64,000 bases of DNA from an uncultured Phycisphaerales bacterium (lineage in GTDB: Bacteria > Planctomycetota > Phycisphaerae > UBA1845 > Fen-1342), in NCBI GenBank assembly GCA_903914415.1, contig CAIWOY010000152.1, forward strand, positions 1 to 64,000, read 5' to 3'. Position numbers and translations under genes: made by a program. Under the pieces are notes generated by a model that saw only the letters and a program-made list of their open reading frames with translations, was not told the origin of the DNA and searched no databases. Shown here piece by piece: positions 1 to 9,877 of this stretch (its first letter is position 1; every line of letters begins with the position of its first letter).

Positions 1-2
1 CC

Positions 3-89
3 CTGCTGACCATCGCCAACGCCCTGCGCACCTACCTGCAAACCGGCCAACTCCCGCCGCTACCCGCCGCAAGTACTGCAAACGGCTGA
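3..89 (+). CDS. C-terminal end of an unidentified protein (partial)
   Basis: The open frame enters from the left edge and stops at TGA 87-89, giving 28 residues that include the stretch ALRTYLQTGQLPPLP. The short helical segment followed by a proline-rich tail would suit the end of a transposase or other DNA-binding protein, but I do not recognise the family. The stop is in the same frame as the following FG-GAP gene and only 18 bases before its first usable GTG. This raises the possibility that a mobile gene was inserted into the FG-GAP gene. The upstream sequence needed to decide is outside the window. Confidence 0.4.
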   Translation: MLTIANALRTYLQTGQLPPLPAASTANG

Positions 90-107
90 ACTCTTACCGT
101 CTATGAA

Positions 108-3100
108 GTGTCCGTCCTTTACGGCCAATCCGATGGATCGCTTTCCGAGCCCCATGGCTATTCGACGGGTGGCCTCTCAGGAAGCGACATGGCTGCGGCA
201 GACCTGGTTCCGGACGCCGATGGCCTGCTTGATCTCGTCGTTGTTGGGACGAGCGGGTCGAACAGCCTTGTGACGATACTCCGCAATCTTGGACCGCCAA
301 GCTACGGCTTTGCCGTGAATGAGACGTATAGCGTTCCTGGACAAGATCACTCCGAAGTCGTCACCGTTGGCGATTACAACGGTGACGGGCTGGTGGATAT
401 TGCGCACGCCGGGCACTATGGGGGAACTTACGTGCGCTTCGCCCAGCCGAGCGGGTGGTTCGGGGAACCGCTTCTCATACCGTCGTTGGGATGGATGACT
501 AGCGGGCTGGCATCCGCCGACTTCGACGGGGACGGCCGGTGCGACCTTGTCATCCGTGATTCCGTCGCCCTCTCCGTTCTGCATGGTACTCAGGGCGAGG
601 GGTTCGACCGCGGGGAGGACTACCCGCAGTGTCCAGCCCAAGGCCAGCAGGAGAAGATCGTCATCGCCGACTTCAACGGGGACGGTCGGCTGGACATCGC
701 CCACGGCAATCAGTACACGATGCAGGTGTACGTCTACTATGCCCGAGAAGAGGGCGGTTTCGCCCCGCCGCAAGCGATCGATGTGGGGACGTACACCGGC
801 AACATCGCGGTCGGCGATGTCGATGGTGACGGACGCATGGATCTCGTCGCTGCCCCGGACAGCACGTTCGGCGGGAACAACAACGTCCAGGAGGGCGTGG
901 TGCTCTACAGCCGCGGGGCCGGCGGCTTCAGCAGCCCCGTGCGATTCGCGTCAGTGCACTATCAACGTTCGTTGGGCACGGCTGATCTGGACCGCGACGG
1001 TCGCGCTGAGATACTCGTTGCCGGCGGCTACAACCGCAATAGCGTCGCGGTGCTTCGGTCTCGGCCGCGCGGCCTAATCGGCACCGGGCGTGATTATCTC
1101 GTCGGGAATAACCCGAGCGCCCTCGCGGCCGGCGACTTTGACCGAGATGGGTTCTCAGACCTGGCCGTGCTGAATCGCGATGACGACGATGTCACGGTGC
1201 TGTGGGCGGTCGGCGACGGCAGTCTGGAGCGCCGCGGTCCCGACCTGCACGTCGGTGTCTCGCCGCGCGACATTGTGGCCGGGTATTTCGATGATGACGA
1301 TGTGCTGGACCTGTGCGTCACGAACGGAGGCAGCAACAGCCTCACGATCTGGCACGGCGACGGTCCAAGCGGAGGGTCATTCTCCACCCGGGAGTTCCTG
1401 TACCCGACGTTGCCCGGGAGTCCTACGGCCCTCGTCGCGGGTTACTTCGATGACGACGACAGAATGGACGTTGCGTTCTTGGCCGGTGGAAAGGTCGTGG
1501 TCCTGCGCGGGGTCCCGGGCGGATCGCTGGACGACGAGCATCCGGAGCAATACACCGTCGCCAGCGGCGCCGTCGACATTGTCCAAGCCGACCTCAACGG
1601 CGATGGCCTCGCCGATCTGGCCACCGTTGCCGCGCAGACGATCTCGGTCCTGTATGGGCTGGCCGATGGGACATTTGCTGCCGCGGAGGATTACAGCATA
1701 ACAGCGCCCGCCGGGGCTTGGTCCGCGCGGATCGGGGCGGGCGACGTCAATGGCGACGGGCTGGTGGACCTGATCGCATCCTCACCCACACCCAACCCCC
1801 CCCAGGAGATGAACAGCTATGTCACGGTCCTTTATGGGCAGCCCGGGGGCGGTTTCGGGAACCTGACGCGTTTCAACACCGGATCCGAATCGTTGGGCGA
1901 GATCATCGTCGATGACTTCGACCGGGATACCCTTCCGGACGTGGCCGTTTCGGGCTACGCGGCCCAACACATTTTCTTCGGACAGCCCGACGGGACGCTG
2001 GTTCATCAGGAGTATGCCCACCGGATCGGAAACCAAACCGCCACCGATCCGATGGCGGTCGGCGACTTCGACGGCGACGGACGCCCGGACATCGCCAGCG
2101 TCCGCTGGACCGGCACAGGGGTTACGTACGCCAGCGTCATGCTCAACCAGTCCAACGCGAAGATTCGCGGTGAGCTGGCCGTGACGGCGATGACTGCGCC
2201 CAGCAGCGGCACGACCGCCGACGTGGTCAGCGTTTCGTGGACCGTGCAGAACCAGGCTTCGACGCCGCTCACCGGAAAATGGACGGACGCCGTCTACCTG
2301 GCGCGCGACGAGTTGTGGGATATCAACGACATTCGGCTGGGCACGCTGGACTTCCTGGGCACGCTGACCAAGCACGGCACGAGCGGCGATTCGTATTCGC
2401 AGACGCTGGACGTCGCGCTGCCGGGCGTGTTCGAGGGCAACTGGTACATCCTGGTCCGCACGGACGCGACCGATGCGGTGGCGGAACAGAACGGCGAGGC
2501 GGACAATCTGATGGCCCGGCCGATTGCGATCGAGTGGCCCGAACTGCCGGTGTGTGCCGCGGGGTCGCCGTGTCCGGGGCTGACGACCGCGTTCAGCGCC
2601 CAGCGTCGGGCGCTGTACTACAAGCTCCAGACGGTCGGCGGCGAGGACCTCCAGATCTCGCTCGAGGGGCTTTACGAGGAGGGGGCGAACGAGTTGTACG
2701 TCCGGTTCGGCGCGCCGCCGACGCGCAGCGTGTACGACGCGTGCTACGGTGGCCAGTTCGACACCTATCAGACCGTGCGCATCCCCGGCACGCAGGCGGG
2801 AACGTACTACGTGTTGGCGTTCGCGGCCGAGCTGCCCCCGACCAGCCCAGCCTTGTTCATTATCAAGGCCCAGTACCTGCCGTTCACGTTTACGGAGGTA
2901 ACGCCGGAGCGCGGGGGGAACACCGGGAACGTTACCGTTACGTTGCTGGGTTCTGGCTTCCAAGCCGGCGCGCAGGTGGCGCTCCTGCCGTACGGCGCGA
3001 CCCCAATACAGCCCGTGCGGACGAATCTCGACGACGCTGGGACGATCAGCGCGACGTTTGACCTGGACGGAAAGCCCGCGGGCCTTTGTGGCGTCCGTGT

Positions 3101-5543
3101 CACGAACCCCGGCGGCGCGGCTATCGTGCTCGACGAGGTGTTTACGATTGAGGCGGGCGTGGAACTGAAGGTGGCCGGCACGCTCGCCGGGCCTGCCGCG
3201 GCCAGACCGGGGCGGAAGGCGACGTACTACGCGAACATTCTGAACACCGGCAACGTCGATATTCCGTACCTGCTCGTGGACATCTCGGTTCCGGGCGAGT
3301 ACGCGAATGGCATTTCGATCGCCTATCCTGAGATCGCGTACCCGCCCCCGGTGGATGGCCTGGACTGGACAACGGTTAACCCGACCGTGGTGCTGGATGG
3401 TCGCATGCACTACCCGCTCTTGTGGAGGGACGTTCGCCCGTCCGGCGGCGCATCGGTTAAGAGCCGTCTCCGGGGCATGGGGGCGGCCGCGGGCAACCTG
3501 AAATTCGACGTCGATATCGCGCCAGGGGCTGCGGCGCATACCAGCTATGACGTCGCAGTTGGGTTGGCCGCGTTGACGCGCGAGCAGTTCATTGCCGTTT
3601 TAGGCAATGATGCGGAGGTCATTCGGACCCTCATGCTTGCGGAGCCGCCGCTGAACGACGCAATCGCACAGTTACAGAACGATCCGAGCATCTGGGGCCC
3701 ACTTTCGGAGGGGCTGCAAAACCAGGTCTTATGGCGTCAGGCCTATCTTGACGGCTGGGCTGCATTGGGGCTGCTTGATTCTGATGGAAGGGCGACCGGG
3801 ATTGACAAGGCGAGAGATTGGCTCGTGGATTCGTCCTCGGGTCTGCTTTCGGCGGCGGGAGTTTTCGCTGTCCTGCCCGGCATGGCGGTCGCCCCGTGGG
3901 CCTGCTGGGCGGCAGCGGCTGGAGGATGCTACGCATTCATGTATGACAAATGCAATGGTATGGGCCTCCCAACTGCGTGCGCTGATGCCGCGTCTCTCTG
4001 TGCACTAACAAGCCCCGTGTGTTGGCCGGTATGGTGGTATTGGAACACCGCAACTGTCTACCCGGGCGACCCCGACTACAAGTTCAGCCCGAACGGCTGG
4101 GGACCAAGCGGATTCGTCTCGCGAGATGACGTGGTGGGGTACGTCGTCCAATTCGAGAACATGCCGGCGGCGACGGCTACGGCACTCAAGGTGGAGGTCG
4201 CCGACCAACTGCACGGCAACCTCGACTGGGGCACGCTTACACTCGATGGAATCGCTTTCGGCGAGGTGGTGATCAAGGTCCCCCCGGGTCTGAGCCACTA
4301 TGAAGGGCGCATCCAAATGGACGGATGGACGTGGAATGAGACCGACGGATGGCACCGCTACGACGAAGAGGGGAATCCCGTCATGCCGCTGGTCGTGGAC
4401 ATCGATGCCGGCATCGACGTCGACACGGGCCTTGTACACTGGACGCTTACGTGCGCTGACCCCAACACGGGCAACTTCCCAGAGGACCCATACGCGGGCT
4501 TCTTGCCGCCGAACCAGGAGGCGATCTTCTGCCCCGACCCGAACAGCCCGGACCCCAACAACCCGGTCATGATCCACCCCGGCGAAGGCTATCTGACGTA
4601 CTCCGTGCGGCCCAAGGCCGGCCTGGCGACCGGGACGCAGATTACCAACAAGGCGACGATCGTGTTCGACTGGAACGCGTCGATCGACACGCCGACCGTG
4701 CTCAACACAATTGACGCCCTGCCGCCGAGCGGCGCGGTGACCGCTCTTCCGGCGCAGACGGTGCACGCGACCTTCCCGGTATGCTGGACCGGGCAGGACG
4801 ACCCCGGCGGGTCCGGCGTGTTCACGTACACAGTCTACGTCTCGGACAACGGCGGGCCGTACGGCATGTGGCTGATGACCGAGGACGCGTGCGGCACGTT
4901 CACCGACACGAAGCTCAACCACACGTACCGGTTCTACAGCGTAGCGCAGGACCACGTCGGGAACGTGGAGGCGCCGCCGGCTGATCCGAACGGCATGATC
5001 GTGCCCGACGCGGTCACGACGCTGCCCGGCCTCGTGGGTGACATGAACTGCGACGGGCGGGTCACGTTTGCCGACATCGATCCGTTCGTGCAGGCGCTCG
5101 CCGGCGAGTCGGCCTGGATCCAGAACAGCCCCGGGTGTCCGTGGCTTGACGCGGACTGCAACCGCGACGGGCGTGTGACGTTTGCGGACATTGATCCGTT
5201 CGTGGCGTTAATCGGGACGACGAGCCCGCAGCCGCCGACGGGGGCCTGCTGTGTCGCTGGCGCATGTACCGTGACGACCGAGGCGAGCTGTTCGGGAACA
5301 TGGAAGGGCGCCGGAACGACTTGCGCGCCCAACCCGTGTCTGTGCGCCGGCGACATGAACTGCGACGGCCGCGTGACGTTTGCGGACATCGAGTTGTTCG
5401 TGCAAGCGCTGATGGGAGAGTCGGCGTGGAACCAGCACCATCCCGGGTGCCCGTGGCTCAACGCGGACTGCAACGGCGACGGGAACGTGACATTTGCAGA
5501 TATTGACCCGTTCGTGGCGCGGATCGGGAGGACGTGTCCGTAG
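108..5543 (+). CDS. Large FG-GAP/VCBS repeat protein with CARDB, TIG-like and two dockerin modules; N-terminus probably missing
   Basis: The frame encodes 1811 residues from a GTG. Residues 1 to about 690 are tandem FG-GAP/VCBS blades with calcium-loop motifs such as DFNGDGRLD and DVDGDGRMD, which normally fold as an extracellular beta-propeller. A CARDB-like domain follows at about 690-810, then a PPC-like stretch to about 920, an IPT/TIG-like domain at about 925-1030 and DUF11-like beta domains. The C-terminus has two dockerin type I modules, at about 1644-1705 and 1747-1811, each with paired GDMNCDGRVTFADI and ADCN.DG calcium loops. A cysteine-rich linker (GACC...TCAPNPC) separates them. 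There is no signal peptide, and the first residues look like the last strand of a blade (VSVLYGQSDG). The real gene therefore probably began further upstream. The role is likely a surface or secreted adhesion or scaffold protein; its ligand is unknown. Confidence 0.88.
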   Translation: MSVLYGQSDGSLSEPHGYSTGGLSGSDMAAADLVPDADGLLDLVVVGTSGSNSLVTILRNLGPPSYGFAVNETYSVPGQDHSEVVTVGDYNGDGLVDIAHAGHYGGTYVRFAQPSGWFGEPLLIPSLGWMTSGLASADFDGDGRCDLVIRDSVALSVLHGTQGEGFDRGEDYPQCPAQGQQEKIVIADFNGDGRLDIAHGNQYTMQVYVYYAREEGGFAPPQAIDVGTYTGNIAVGDVDGDGRMDLVAAPDSTFGGNNNVQEGVVLYSRGAGGFSSPVRFASVHYQRSLGTADLDRDGRAEILVAGGYNRNSVAVLRSRPRGLIGTGRDYLVGNNPSALAAGDFDRDGFSDLAVLNRDDDDVTVLWAVGDGSLERRGPDLHVGVSPRDIVAGYFDDDDVLDLCVTNGGSNSLTIWHGDGPSGGSFSTREFLYPTLPGSPTALVAGYFDDDDRMDVAFLAGGKVVVLRGVPGGSLDDEHPEQYTVASGAVDIVQADLNGDGLADLATVAAQTISVLYGLADGTFAAAEDYSITAPAGAWSARIGAGDVNGDGLVDLIASSPTPNPPQEMNSYVTVLYGQPGGGFGNLTRFNTGSESLGEIIVDDFDRDTLPDVAVSGYAAQHIFFGQPDGTLVHQEYAHRIGNQTATDPMAVGDFDGDGRPDIASVRWTGTGVTYASVMLNQSNAKIRGELAVTAMTAPSSGTTADVVSVSWTVQNQASTPLTGKWTDAVYLARDELWDINDIRLGTLDFLGTLTKHGTSGDSYSQTLDVALPGVFEGNWYILVRTDATDAVAEQNGEADNLMARPIAIEWPELPVCAAGSPCPGLTTAFSAQRRALYYKLQTVGGEDLQISLEGLYEEGANELYVRFGAPPTRSVYDACYGGQFDTYQTVRIPGTQAGTYYVLAFAAELPPTSPALFIIKAQYLPFTFTEVTPERGGNTGNVTVTLLGSGFQAGAQVALLPYGATPIQPVRTNLDDAGTISATFDLDGKPAGLCGVRVTNPGGAAIVLDEVFTIEAGVELKVAGTLAGPAAARPGRKATYYANILNTGNVDIPYLLVDISVPGEYANGISIAYPEIAYPPPVDGLDWTTVNPTVVLDGRMHYPLLWRDVRPSGGASVKSRLRGMGAAAGNLKFDVDIAPGAAAHTSYDVAVGLAALTREQFIAVLGNDAEVIRTLMLAEPPLNDAIAQLQNDPSIWGPLSEGLQNQVLWRQAYLDGWAALGLLDSDGRATGIDKARDWLVDSSSGLLSAAGVFAVLPGMAVAPWACWAAAAGGCYAFMYDKCNGMGLPTACADAASLCALTSPVCWPVWWYWNTATVYPGDPDYKFSPNGWGPSGFVSRDDVVGYVVQFENMPAATATALKVEVADQLHGNLDWGTLTLDGIAFGEVVIKVPPGLSHYEGRIQMDGWTWNETDGWHRYDEEGNPVMPLVVDIDAGIDVDTGLVHWTLTCADPNTGNFPEDPYAGFLPPNQEAIFCPDPNSPDPNNPVMIHPGEGYLTYSVRPKAGLATGTQITNKATIVFDWNASIDTPTVLNTIDALPPSGAVTALPAQTVHATFPVCWTGQDDPGGSGVFTYTVYVSDNGGPYGMWLMTEDACGTFTDTKLNHTYRFYSVAQDHVGNVEAPPADPNGMIVPDAVTTLPGLVGDMNCDGRVTFADIDPFVQALAGESAWIQNSPGCPWLDADCNRDGRVTFADIDPFVALIGTTSPQPPTGACCVAGACTVTTEASCSGTWKGAGTTCAPNPCLCAGDMNCDGRVTFADIELFVQALMGESAWNQHHPGCPWLNADCNGDGNVTFADIDPFVARIGRTCP

Positions 5544-5553
5544 GCAGGAGGGA

Positions 5554-5573
5554 CCGGCCCATGACTGGGCCGG
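5554..5573 (+). terminator. GC-rich hairpin after the FG-GAP gene
   Basis: Eleven bases after the stop codon, an 8-bp perfect stem (CCGGCCCA / TGGGCCGG) closes a TGAC loop. No T-tract follows, so a classical intrinsic terminator is uncertain. The hairpin lies between convergent genes, where it could protect mRNA ends from both directions. Confidence 0.4.
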
Positions 5574-5704
5574 CTCGGTCAAGGGGCGCTGGCTGGCGCT
5601 GCGCGTGCGGTCTCCGCGAGAATGGTCCGCACAGCGGACCCTACGTTTTTCGCGTTCGGATTGGCGCTCGTTGGCGCCAACGGCGCCGGAACATCCACCG
5701 GCGA

Positions 5705-5737
5705 TCTACGGCCGACACGGGGGTCGGCCGCTACATT
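5705..5737. repeat. Dispersed palindromic repeat, copy 1
   Basis: Bases 5706-5734 form an imperfect palindrome built on CTACGGCCGA and its complement. They are the exact reverse complement of 43613-43641, a 29-bp match nearly 38 kb away. A weaker relative (GTCGGCCGCTA) is at about 5790-5801. It sits between the convergent FG-GAP and rpsA genes, so it does not interrupt coding sequence. Confidence 0.75.
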
Positions 5738-5798
5738 CGGTGGCGCGGGCCTGTACGTTCGGCCACGCGGGGACGCGGGTTGCTACATTTGTCGGCCG

Positions 5799-7574
<1,776 letters not shown>

Positions 7575-7887
7575 GAATTCGGGGTCCTGAGCCGTCCGGC
7601 GGCATGCGACAATGTGAGCGTGCCCCGGCGGCCCGTTATGCACAGCGTTAGGGGAAAGCGCTGTCGATTCCACGCCCCTCGCACCGGACGCCCGGTGCCT
7701 CGTGAGGAGCAAGACCCAATAGTCTATGCCCTGCGGCCGGCGAATGCAACGCCCTTTGCGGCGCTGTGCGCGGTGGCCGCCGAGCCTGAGCGCGCGGAGT
7801 ACGTCGGTTGGCACGCACCCTGCCGTCGCTTGACCCCGCGCTGCGCCGACGCTAGCCTCCGCGGGCTGAAACTTGGAGAGGCGCGCA
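7575..7887. other. Divergent intergenic region between rpsA and rfbF
   Basis: These 313 bases must hold the promoters for rpsA (minus) and the CDP-sugar operon (plus). I see no convincing paired -35/-10 boxes, tRNA or riboswitch. A candidate rfbF ribosome-binding site (GGAGAG) lies at 7875-7880. Open frames crossing the region are shadows with no recognisable protein. Confidence 0.5.
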
Positions 7888-8664
7888 ATGAAAGTCGTCA
7901 TCCTCTGCGGCGGGCTGGGCACCCGGATGCGCGAGGAGACCGAGTTTCGGCCCAAGCCGCTGGTCGAGATCGGTCATCGGCCGATCCTGTGGCACATCAT
8001 GAAGCTCTACGCGCACCACGGGTTCCGCGACTTCGTGCTGTGCCTGGGCTACCGCAGCGACATGATCAAGGAATACTTCCTCAACTACGAGGCGATGAAC
8101 AGCGACTTCACGATCCGCCTCGGGCAGCAGAAGCAGACCACTTACCACGGGGCCCACGAGGAGCAGGATTTCCGCGTCACGCTCGTCGATACCGGTGGCG
8201 AGACGATGACCGGCGGCCGGATTAAGCGCGTCGCCCGCTACCTGGACGACGACACGTTCATGGTGACATACGGCGACGGCCTGGCCGACCTGAACCTGGC
8301 CGAGCTGGTCGAGTTCCATCGGCGGCATGGCAAGCTGGCGACCCTGACCGCGGCGCGCGGGCAGTCGCGGTTCGGGATCGTGTCGCTGGGGGACGATGGG
8401 CGGGTGCTGCAATTCCAAGAGAAGCCGACGCTGGAGGAGTGGGTGCACGTCGGGTTCTTCGTGTTCGACCGGCGCGTGCTGGAGTACCTGGGCGGCGACG
8501 AGTGCATCCTGGAGCGGGAGCCGCTGGAGCGACTGGCGCGCGAGGGGCAGTTGATGGCGTATCGGCATGACGGTTTCTTCCAGGCAATGGATACGTACCG
8601 CGAGTACAAGGCGCTGAACGCGATGTGGGACGCGGGCCAGGCGCCGTGGAAAGTGTGGCCATGA
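7888..8664 (+). CDS. rfbF: Glucose-1-phosphate cytidylyltransferase
   Basis: The enzyme makes CDP-glucose from CTP and glucose-1-phosphate, the first step to CDP-activated deoxysugars. The 258-residue product opens with the nucleotidyltransferase signature CGGLGTRMREETEFRPKPLV and matches the usual length of RfbF/DdhA. The start MKVVILCGG has a GGAGAG Shine-Dalgarno 7 bases upstream; an earlier ATG at 7873 lacks one. The stop overlaps the rfbG start (ATGA), indicating translational coupling in an operon. Confidence 0.95.
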   Translation: MKVVILCGGLGTRMREETEFRPKPLVEIGHRPILWHIMKLYAHHGFRDFVLCLGYRSDMIKEYFLNYEAMNSDFTIRLGQQKQTTYHGAHEEQDFRVTLVDTGGETMTGGRIKRVARYLDDDTFMVTYGDGLADLNLAELVEFHRRHGKLATLTAARGQSRFGIVSLGDDGRVLQFQEKPTLEEWVHVGFFVFDRRVLEYLGGDECILEREPLERLAREGQLMAYRHDGFFQAMDTYREYKALNAMWDAGQAPWKVWP

Positions 8665-9788
8665 GCGCGCCGCTGGCCGACGCGTTCAAGGGCCGGCGGG
8701 TCTTCATGACCGGCCACACGGGGTTCAAGGGCTCGTGGCTGGCGCTGTGGCTGCACAAGTTGGGGGCGCAGGTGCACGGGTATTCGCTGCCGGCGCCGAC
8801 GGAGCCGAGCAATTTCGAGCTTTCCGGCGTGCGGGCGGTGCTGGCGGCGCACCATGAGGCGGATATCCGCGACGCGGCGCGGCTTGCACAAGCGCTGAAC
8901 GACGCGGAGCCGGAGGTCGTGTTTCACCTGGCGGCCCAGGCGCTGGTGCGCGAGAGCTATGCGCGGCCGCGCGAGACGTTCGACACCAACGTGCTGGGCA
9001 CGGCCAACTTGCTCGAAGCGGTGCGAATGCGCGGCAAACCGTGCGTCGTGATCGTCGTGACAAGCGACAAGTGTTACGCACCTGGCGGCGGCGCAGCGGG
9101 CCAGCGCGAGACCGATCCGCTCGGCGGCGAGGACCCGTACAGCGCCAGCAAAGCCGCCGCGGAGCACGTCGTGGCCGCGTATCGACGGGCGTTCTTCCCG
9201 CCGGAGCGGCTGGCCCGGCACGGCATGAAGGTCGCGAGTGTGCGCGCGGGCAATGTGATCGGCGGCGGCGACTGGGCGAAGGACCGCATCGTGACGGACA
9301 TCGTACGCAGCCTCGCGGCTCAGCGGCCGGTGCCCGTGCGCAATCCGCGGGCCGTGCGCCCGTGGCAACATGTACTGGAACCGCTGGGCGGATACCTGAC
9401 GCTGGCCGCGCGGATGCTGGCGTCGGACGACCCGCGCTGGCCGGACGCGTGGAACTTCGGGCCGCGGGGGGCAGGGGACGTTCCCGTCGTGGAGGTGGTG
9501 AACCAGATTATCGCGGCGTGGGGGGCGGGGACGTGGCAGGACGTGAGCGACGCGCGCCAGCCGCCGGAGACGGCCGTCCTGCGGCTGTCGATTGAGAAAG
9601 CGGTCCGCGAACTGGGGTGGTCGCCACGGTGGAGTCTGCACGCCGCCGTGCGCCGCACGGCGGCGTGGTATCGCACGTACTACGAGAACCTGGGGGCCGA
9701 TATGCGGCCGGCGTGTCTCGGCGACATCGCGGCGTACGAGGCCGCTCATGACCCCCCTCCCTCCCAGGGAGGGGTTGGGGGAGGGTGA
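8661..9788 (+). CDS. rfbG: CDP-glucose 4,6-dehydratase
   Basis: This extended SDR enzyme turns CDP-glucose into CDP-4-keto-6-deoxyglucose. The 375 residues show an NAD-binding TGHTGFKGSW near residue 17, the TSDKCY active-site region and a YSASK catalytic tyrosine/lysine pair. The start overlaps the rfbF stop. The last residues (DPPPSQGGVGGG) and the stop codon are encoded by a copy of the 33-bp palindromic repeat at 9754-9786. The natural C-terminus has therefore been replaced or extended by repeat sequence, beyond the catalytic fold. Confidence 0.95.
   Translation: MSAPLADAFKGRRVFMTGHTGFKGSWLALWLHKLGAQVHGYSLPAPTEPSNFELSGVRAVLAAHHEADIRDAARLAQALNDAEPEVVFHLAAQALVRESYARPRETFDTNVLGTANLLEAVRMRGKPCVVIVVTSDKCYAPGGGAAGQRETDPLGGEDPYSASKAAAEHVVAAYRRAFFPPERLARHGMKVASVRAGNVIGGGDWAKDRIVTDIVRSLAAQRPVPVRNPRAVRPWQHVLEPLGGYLTLAARMLASDDPRWPDAWNFGPRGAGDVPVVEVVNQIIAAWGAGTWQDVSDARQPPETAVLRLSIEKAVRELGWSPRWSLHAAVRRTAAWYRTYYENLGADMRPACLGDIAAYEAAHDPPPSQGGVGGG
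9754..9786 (+). repeat. 33-bp palindromic repeat, copy A (inside rfbG 3' end)
   Basis: The element is CCCCTCCCTCCC, AGGGAGGGG, then a GGGGGAGGGT tail, and the first two parts pair as a hairpin. Near-identical copies are at 10703-10735 (inverted), 39051-39083 and 50623-50655. This copy supplies the last coding residues and stop of rfbG. Confidence 0.85.
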
Positions 9789-9824
9789 CCGCGTGGCGTT
9801 CGGGGATTATTCAACCCCCCTATG

Positions 9825-9845
9825 GTCCCCCCTGAGAGGGGGGAC
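9825..9845. other. Perfect G/C hairpin between rfbG and the methyltransferase gene
   Basis: GTCCCCCCT and AGGGGGGAC form a 9-bp stem around a GAG loop, 33 bases before the next start codon. It has no T-tract. Within a same-strand operon it may act as an RNA stability or processing element, or be another short repeat. Confidence 0.45.
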
Positions 9846-9877
9846 GGTCTTGCGCCCGATGCGGTAGCGGAGTCAGA

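Noticed and set aside
1782-3539. 585-codon minus-strand open frame
   Set aside because: Antisense of the FG-GAP gene, Arg-rich, with no recognisable protein.
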